Below, one piece after another: positions 59,224 through 64,000 of a stretch of 64,000 nucleotides of DNA. Origin of the DNA: Salinigranum salinum (GTDB taxonomy: Archaea; Halobacteriota; Halobacteria; Halobacteriales; Haloferacaceae); the NCBI RefSeq assembly GCF_009176545.1, contig NZ_VTOJ01000001.1, positions 124,001 to 188,000 of the forward strand, in the 5' to 3' direction. A program made the position numbers and the translations under genes. The notes under the pieces were generated by a model that was given only the letters and a program-made list of their open reading frames with translations, was not told the origin of the DNA and searched no databases. How positions within the stretch are numbered: position 1 is the first letter of the stretch; every line of letters begins with the position of its first letter.

Positions 59224-59661
59224 ATGCACGTCCGCGATGCGGTCGAGGCGGACGCCGACGACCTGGCTGCAATCGTCGACGCGCCGGCCGACGTGATGCG
59301 CAACGTCGTCCACGACCGGACGGTTCGCGTGGCCATCAACCGGGACGAGTCGGGGCCGCACGCCGATGTCGACGGCGAGAGCCCGGAGAACATCCTCGGA
59401 TTCGTCAGTTTCGACGCCCGCGAGGACACCGTGTACGTGACCCAGCTCGGTGGGACCACAGACGCCTGCGAACGACTCCTCGGCGAGCCCATCCGCTTCG
59501 CGACCAACGAGCGGATGACCGTCGAACTGTTCGTCGAAGTCGACGACGCGTCGCTCCGGTCGGCGGTCGAAAACACCGGATTCGGGGAAGTGGGACGGGG
59601 ACCGACGTTCGGCGGACAGGAGACGGTGAAGTACCGACTCGATCCGAAGCAACGGGAGTGA
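59224..59661 (+). CDS. GNAT-like N-acetyltransferase family protein
   Basis: A 145-residue protein. MHVRDAVEADADDLAAIVDAP, then ILGFVSFDAREDTVYVTQLGG, and the C-terminal RSAVENTGFGEVGRG fit a GNAT-like alpha-beta fold, although the acetyl-CoA loop (Q/RxxGxG/A) is not obvious. It may be inactive or bind another ligand. The start follows a TATTTATACT-like... box near 59190 by about 30 bases. Convergent with the PolD small-subunit gene. Confidence 0.7.
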   Translation: MHVRDAVEADADDLAAIVDAPADVMRNVVHDRTVRVAINRDESGPHADVDGESPENILGFVSFDAREDTVYVTQLGGTTDACERLLGEPIRFATNERMTVELFVEVDDASLRSAVENTGFGEVGRGPTFGGQETVKYRLDPKQRE

Positions 59662-59741
59662 GGAGGCGGGACGGAGCGGTCCGGGTCCGAACGGACGGTC
59701 GTCGAAGGCAGTCCAGAGGGGGCCTGAAAGAGGGCACAGAA

Positions 59742-59801
59742 GGTCGAGGAGACGGCACAGAGGGGGTCCGAAAGAGAGCAAGAGGGTCGAGGAGACGGCA
59801 C
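59742..59801. repeat. purine-rich repeat between convergent genes
   Basis: GGTCGAGGAGACGGCAC occurs at 59742-59758 and 59785-59801, a 43-base period, within a plus-strand purine-rich tract of about 59700-59830. Confidence 0.55.
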
Positions 59802-59845
59802 GGAAGGGTCGAGAAGGCGAACGGATCGAAGACGGCCCGAAGCGG

Positions 59846-61492
59846 TCAGGTGAACTTGCGGACCGACAGGTTCAGCGTGTCGAGATCGACGATTGGCGCG
59901 TAGCCCACGTCGGGATCGATGTTGACCGACTTCTGGAACGCGGTCTGTGACTGCCAGCAGCCCGAGTTCACCGCGAGGACGTCGTGGTACTTCCCGTAAC
60001 CGAGTTTGTGGACGTGCCCCGTGTGGAAGACGTCGGGGACCGAGTCGATCGTGAGGTAGTCCTTCTCCTCCGGAGCGAGGCGGTTGCGACCACCGAACTG
60101 TGGGGCGACGTGCCGCTTCTTCAGGAGCTGGTACATCGCCGTGTGTGGGTCGTCGTAGCTCGCCTTCTCCGTCGGGAGTTCGGCGATCACCTCGTCGAGC
60201 GACACGCCGTGGTACATGAGCACCGAGACGCCCTCGATCGTCACGGTCGAGGGGTTGCCCGTGATCCGCGCGTCGTGTGCGGACATGATCTCCCGGAGCT
60301 CCTCGTCGAACGCCGGCTGGGGTTCGGCGAGACGGACGGCGTCGTGGTTGCCCGGGATCATCACGATCTCCACGTCGCCCGGCACCTCCTTGAGGTACTC
60401 CGCGAACGCCTCGTACTGGTCGTAGATGTCGATGATGTCCAGTTCCTCGTCCTGGTTCGGGTAGACGCCGACGCCCTCGACCATGTCGCCGGCGACGAGC
60501 AGGTATTCGACGTGGTCGGCCTCCTCGGTGTGGAGCCAGTCGGCGAACGCCGACCACGCGTCGGCGACGAACTCCTGGCTCCCGACGTGGACGTCCGAGA
60601 TGAGCGCCGCCTGAACGTGGCGGTCGGCGGTCGAGGGACGGTGGCTCCGGGGGACGTCCGGGAAGTACAGATCGTCGACGAACAGGACGCCCGCGTCGTC
60701 CGAGAGCGTGCCCGACACGGCGACGCACTCGTCGAGGAGCAGTTCTTCGACGTGGTCGGCGATCTCCTTGTCCTTCATGACGAGACACGGAAACACCCCG
60801 GTCGTGTCCTCCAGTTCGACGATCCAGTGGCCCGACGCCGTCGAGCGGACGTCGTTCACCAGCCCGATCATCTCCGCGTCGCTCCGGCCGGGCATCTCCT
60901 GGATCGCCGTCGCCGGTCTGTGGTTCACACGTCCGCGGAGGAGCTTCGACAGGCGCTCGTATCGGTCACGGAAGACGTCGACGAAGTCGTCGTACTCTCC
61001 GGTGCCGGTCGACTGTCCCGTGATGTCGCCCTCGATCGTGACCGATCGGGGGCTCCGATCTCGGGTCCGGCTCCCCGATCTCTCCTCCGTTTCAACTGGA
61101 ACTCGTTCGGCAGAATTCGCCGACTCTGCCGAGGAATTTCCAGTCGAAACAGAGGGGTTCGGCGGGGCGGGAGTGGGGGGCTCGGACGTTCCACTCCCCC
61201 CGCCGTCGTCGGCCTCGACGCCGCCGTCCACGGTCCTGGTACGCTCGACGCCGTCGTCGACACCGCCGAGAGTACCCGGTGGATCGGGAGCCGTCGAGGT
61301 GTCGGCGTCGAGAACCGACCGAACGTGATCGGACGTGATCCGGAGCGCGCCGTCGGGAGCCGTCTCAACGGCCGCCGCGAGGGTTCGGGACGGGTCGTCG
61401 GCGTTCGCGATGAGGGTGACCGCCGTTCTGTCGGCGTTGTAGCCGTGGCGAGCCAGCTCCCGGACGATCCGCGTCGTCGTCTCCAGCGGCAC
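59846..61492 (-). CDS. DNA polymerase D small subunit (DP1)
   Basis: A 548-residue exonuclease subunit of the archaeal replicative polymerase PolD. N-terminal helical domain, an acidic Ser/Pro-rich linker near 65-155, an OB-fold (GHWIVELEDTTGVFPCLVMKDK near 235) and a calcineurin-type phosphoesterase with ISDVHVGS, VAGDMVEGVG, IPGNHDAVRL and HTGHVHKLGYG. Start placed at GTG 61492 (VPLETTTRIVREL); the upstream frame to 61729 overlaps the sec11 start region. Near an Orc1/Cdc6 gene, a common archaeal replication neighbourhood. Confidence 0.94.
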   Translation of the reverse strand: MPLETTTRIVRELARHGYNADRTAVTLIANADDPSRTLAAAVETAPDGALRITSDHVRSVLDADTSTAPDPPGTLGGVDDGVERTRTVDGGVEADDGGGSGTSEPPTPAPPNPSVSTGNSSAESANSAERVPVETEERSGSRTRDRSPRSVTIEGDITGQSTGTGEYDDFVDVFRDRYERLSKLLRGRVNHRPATAIQEMPGRSDAEMIGLVNDVRSTASGHWIVELEDTTGVFPCLVMKDKEIADHVEELLLDECVAVSGTLSDDAGVLFVDDLYFPDVPRSHRPSTADRHVQAALISDVHVGSQEFVADAWSAFADWLHTEEADHVEYLLVAGDMVEGVGVYPNQDEELDIIDIYDQYEAFAEYLKEVPGDVEIVMIPGNHDAVRLAEPQPAFDEELREIMSAHDARITGNPSTVTIEGVSVLMYHGVSLDEVIAELPTEKASYDDPHTAMYQLLKKRHVAPQFGGRNRLAPEEKDYLTIDSVPDVFHTGHVHKLGYGKYHDVLAVNSGCWQSQTAFQKSVNIDPDVGYAPIVDLDTLNLSVRKFT

Positions 61493-61658
61493 ACCTGCAG
61501 GTGGAGAGGGTGTGAGAAAAGCGTGCCGGAGACTGGACCGACCGACGGCCGGATCGGTGGTCCGTGAACCGTCTCGTCGCCGTCGTCTCACCGGGTCGTG
61601 GCGCAGGAGCGACCGAAGACCCAGAAGGTTGAAAGCCGGGGCGACAGTACGGGAGGTG

Positions 61659-62807
61659 ATGACCGCCGATGAGGGCAGTCGGTCCTCGCCGGACGACGAG
61701 GCCGACTCCCCATCCACACCTCCCTCCACCCCACCGCCGGATCCGGACGTCGGAGAGTCGACGGACTCGGCAGATCTGACAGAGTCGACAGACCTGACAG
61801 AGTCGACGGATCGGTCGAATCGAGAGCGTGAGACCGAGACCGATCCGACACCGACAGCAGGCGACGGTGGCGACGAGACCGGGTCGGTGTCGACACCACG
61901 AAGCGGCAGCGAACCGCCGCCAGGAAGTGGAGAGTCGACCCGTCCCGATCCGGTGCCCCGACGGGAAGAGGACGAGTCGTTCGTTCACAGGCTGTGGACC
62001 GCCGAGACCGGACCGCTGTTCTTCCTGCGGGAGGTCGCCACGAGCGCCGGGGCCGTCCTGTTCGTGGGGCTGTTGCTGTTCGGCATCAGCGGCGTCTGGC
62101 CGCCGATGGTGGCCGTCGAATCGGGGAGCATGGAGCCACATATGCACAAGGGTGATCTCGTCTTCATCACCGAACCCGGTCGGTACACCCCCGACGCGGC
62201 GCACGGAACCACGGGGGTCGTCACGGCTGCAACCGGCCAAGAGGTCGACTACCGGACGTTCGGCGGTCCCGGATCGGTGGTCGTCTACGACGAACCGGGA
62301 CAGGGTGGGCCGCCGATCATCCACCGCGCCGAGTTCTACGTCGAGGAGGGGGAGAACTGGTTCGACCGAGCAGACCCCGAGTTCGTGTCGGCCGACAGCT
62401 GTCGCGAACTCCTCAACTGCCCCGCCCCCCACGCCGGCTTCATCACAAAGGGGGACGCGAACGGCCGGTACGATCAGGCCTCGGGGATCGCCGCGCCGGT
62501 CAGGCCGGCGTGGGTGACCGGGATCGCCCGGGTTCGTATTCCGTACCTCGGGTGGGTCCGGCTCGGACTCGCCGACGCCGTCCGAGGACGTGAGGCCGGA
62601 CTGCTGCTCGGCGTCGCGCGTCCGCCGACAAGAGCGACGGGACCGACGACGACCGAGATCGAGCCGGACGTCCCCTTCGATGCGAAAGACCAAGCGAGAG
62701 ACCGGGACGGAGTGGGTCAGATCGGGACGCGAGTCGGGACGGTCGAGACCGGACCGGAGACCGCGTGGGCTGGAACCACACCGCACGGAGCCGTCGCGGC
62801 GGGGTAA
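61659..62807 (+). CDS. signal peptidase I, Sec11-like
   Basis: A 382-residue membrane protease. An acidic Pro/Ser/Thr-rich N-terminus of about 105 residues contains short repeats (ESTDSADLTESTDLTESTD). Then a TM helix, SGSMEPHM with catalytic Ser157, PIIHRAEF and TKGDANGRYDQ (the Asp/His-type region of archaeal Sec11), and a disordered C-tail. Cleaves Sec signal peptides outside the membrane. ATG at 61659; divergent from DP1. Confidence 0.88.
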   Translation: MTADEGSRSSPDDEADSPSTPPSTPPPDPDVGESTDSADLTESTDLTESTDRSNRERETETDPTPTAGDGGDETGSVSTPRSGSEPPPGSGESTRPDPVPRREEDESFVHRLWTAETGPLFFLREVATSAGAVLFVGLLLFGISGVWPPMVAVESGSMEPHMHKGDLVFITEPGRYTPDAAHGTTGVVTAATGQEVDYRTFGGPGSVVVYDEPGQGGPPIIHRAEFYVEEGENWFDRADPEFVSADSCRELLNCPAPHAGFITKGDANGRYDQASGIAAPVRPAWVTGIARVRIPYLGWVRLGLADAVRGREAGLLLGVARPPTRATGPTTTEIEPDVPFDAKDQARDRDGVGQIGTRVGTVETGPETAWAGTTPHGAVAAG

Positions 62808-62878
62808 GACACGGTGCGGGCGAGTAGCCCGTGGTGTTCGGGAGTGGCGACGACCGAAACCACGGGAGTGACGACGCC

Positions 62879-64000
62879 TCAGTTATCGAACCGGGCCTGA
62901 ACGAACGGCTGGACGTTCTCGATGTCGCTGAGACGCGAGTCCGAGAGCAACACGGCCTCGGTCTCGTCGATCGGGACGGAGATGGAGATCTCCTTCGTGC
63001 GGCCGTACCGACCCTTGGAGACGACGACGGCGTTGGCGATGCCGAGCATGTCCAGTTCGGAGATGAGGTCGGTGACGCGCCGCTGGGTGAGGATGTCGGC
63101 GTCGATCTCCTCGCAGAGGCGCTTGTAGATGTTGAACACCTCGCCCGTGTTGATGTTGCGGACGCCGTTCTTCTCGAGGAGGATCGTGGCGTAGAGGACG
63201 ATCTTCGACTGCGTGGGGAGGGTGCGAACGACCTCGACCACCCGGTCGAGTTCGATCTTGTCCTGTGCCTGGCGGACGTGGTGTTCTTCGACCGTGTCGG
63301 CCTGGCCGCGCTCGGCGAGTTCGCCCGCGGTTCGGAGCAGATCCAGCGCACGACGGGCGTCGCCGTGTTCCTGGGCCGCGAACGCCGCACAGAGCGGGAT
63401 GACATCCTCGGTCAGTGCGCCGGATTTGAACGCGACGTCCGCGCGGTGCTGCAGGATGTCTCTCAGCTGTGTGGCGTCGTACGGCGGGAAGACGATCTCC
63501 TCCTCTCCCAGGGAGGACTTCACCCGCGGGTCGAGGAAGTCGGTGAACTTCAGGTCGTTCGAGATACCCATGATGGAGATCCGCGAGTTCGTGAGCTCGG
63601 AGTTCATCCGGGAGAGGTTGTAGAGCGTGTCGTCACCCGATTTCTCGACGAGTTTGTCGATCTCGTCGAGCATGATGACGACGACGCGTTCGTGGTAGTC
63701 GACGGCGTCGAAGAACGTCGAGTACACCCTGTCCGTGGGCCACCCCGTCATCGGAACGGTCTCCATCTCCGCCCGATCGGCCTCGAGCGCGTCGATCCGG
63801 TCGTCCAGCGCGCCGACGGAGTCGAACTCGGTCGAACCGAGGTCGTTCGGGTCGTCGGCGGCGCGCGTGCGGACGTCGCGGAGACGGTCGAGGCGGTCGT
63901 CGATGACCCCCTCGTTCTTCTCGATGAACTTGTTCGCGAGCTGCGCCAAGACGCGGTACTGGGTGTCGGTCACCTCACAGTTGATGTACTCGACCTCGCA
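62879..64000 (-). CDS. Orc1/Cdc6 replication initiator, N-terminus beyond the window
   Basis: The C-terminal 374 codons of an initiator that binds origins and loads MCM. Open to the window edge, where CEVEYINCEVTDTQYRVLAQ reads in frame; the Walker A part lies outside. Walker B VVVIMLDEIDKLVE, NSRISIMGISNDLKF (sensor 1), LDPRVKSSLGEEEIVFPPYDATQL, EHGDARRALDLLRTAGE (sensor 2) and a winged helix at the end. An insert of about 60 residues near the middle (LRDVRTRAADDPNDLG...) is acidic. An origin could lie just upstream, outside the window. Confidence 0.93.
   Translation of the reverse strand, partial: CEVEYINCEVTDTQYRVLAQLANKFIEKNEGVIDDRLDRLRDVRTRAADDPNDLGSTEFDSVGALDDRIDALEADRAEMETVPMTGWPTDRVYSTFFDAVDYHERVVVIMLDEIDKLVEKSGDDTLYNLSRMNSELTNSRISIMGISNDLKFTDFLDPRVKSSLGEEEIVFPPYDATQLRDILQHRADVAFKSGALTEDVIPLCAAFAAQEHGDARRALDLLRTAGELAERGQADTVEEHHVRQAQDKIELDRVVEVVRTLPTQSKIVLYATILLEKNGVRNINTGEVFNIYKRLCEEIDADILTQRRVTDLISELDMLGIANAVVVSKGRYGRTKEISISVPIDETEAVLLSDSRLSDIENVQPFVQARFDN

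Overview
The window reads as chromosome of a halophilic archaeon (class Halobacteria). The evidence is strongly GC-rich DNA, very acidic proteins, leaderless genes with TATA boxes about 28-34 bases upstream of the start codon, and a typical haloarchaeal gene set: PurO, tRNA-Gln, Hel308, Hef, KEOPS Cgi121, bacteriorhodopsin with its retinal genes, PolD small subunit, Sec11 and Orc1/Cdc6. No genus is assigned.

Layout. 0-1.3 kb: small ORFs, an internally deleted universal-stress-like ORF, purO and tRNA-Gln(CTG). 1.4-13.9 kb: an accessory region beginning at the tRNA. It holds a broken phage/plasmid primase-like fragment, six CPBP-family intramembrane proteases, an alpha/beta hydrolase, a membrane-anchored SxxK serine hydrolase, an amber-interrupted DUF6176-like gene, a SnoaL-like protein, and a transcription regulator between degenerate stretches; parts are visibly more AT-rich. 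14-26.9 kb: core genes, including cgi121-hel308, a ferredoxin, a light-energy locus (bop divergent from crtY-brp), hef and a phosphoesterase. 27.1-57.5 kb: a block flanked by two IS6-family copies in the same orientation, the left decayed and the right intact. 57.8-64 kb: core genes again (aspartate kinase, a GNAT-like protein, PolD small subunit, signal peptidase, and an Orc1/Cdc6 cut by the window end).

The IS-flanked block opens with an SMC-like/RdfA pair and then carries what looks like a catabolic island for an N-heterocyclic compound. Parts: a cupin, an enamidase-type amidohydrolase and a DUF1185-type protein in one operon; a glutaryl-CoA-dehydrogenase-like enzyme; a diiron ferritin-like protein; a Liv-type ABC importer with two Tat-lipoprotein binding proteins; an M29/NicX-like metalloenzyme; two complete three-subunit molybdenum hydroxylases; a cyclase-family hydrolase followed by a nitrilase; a CoxG-like protein; a noncanonical SDR; and a VOC protein. 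Together these suggest uptake, Mo-dependent ring hydroxylation, ring or amide opening and funnelling towards glutaryl-CoA, as in the reductive nicotinate routes of some bacteria. The substrate is inferred, and no ring reductase, Mo-insertion chaperone or dedicated regulator was seen.

Basis: gene calls rest on reading translations, motifs and spacing by eye. Family assignments come from recognised motifs and memory of the families; no database search was run.
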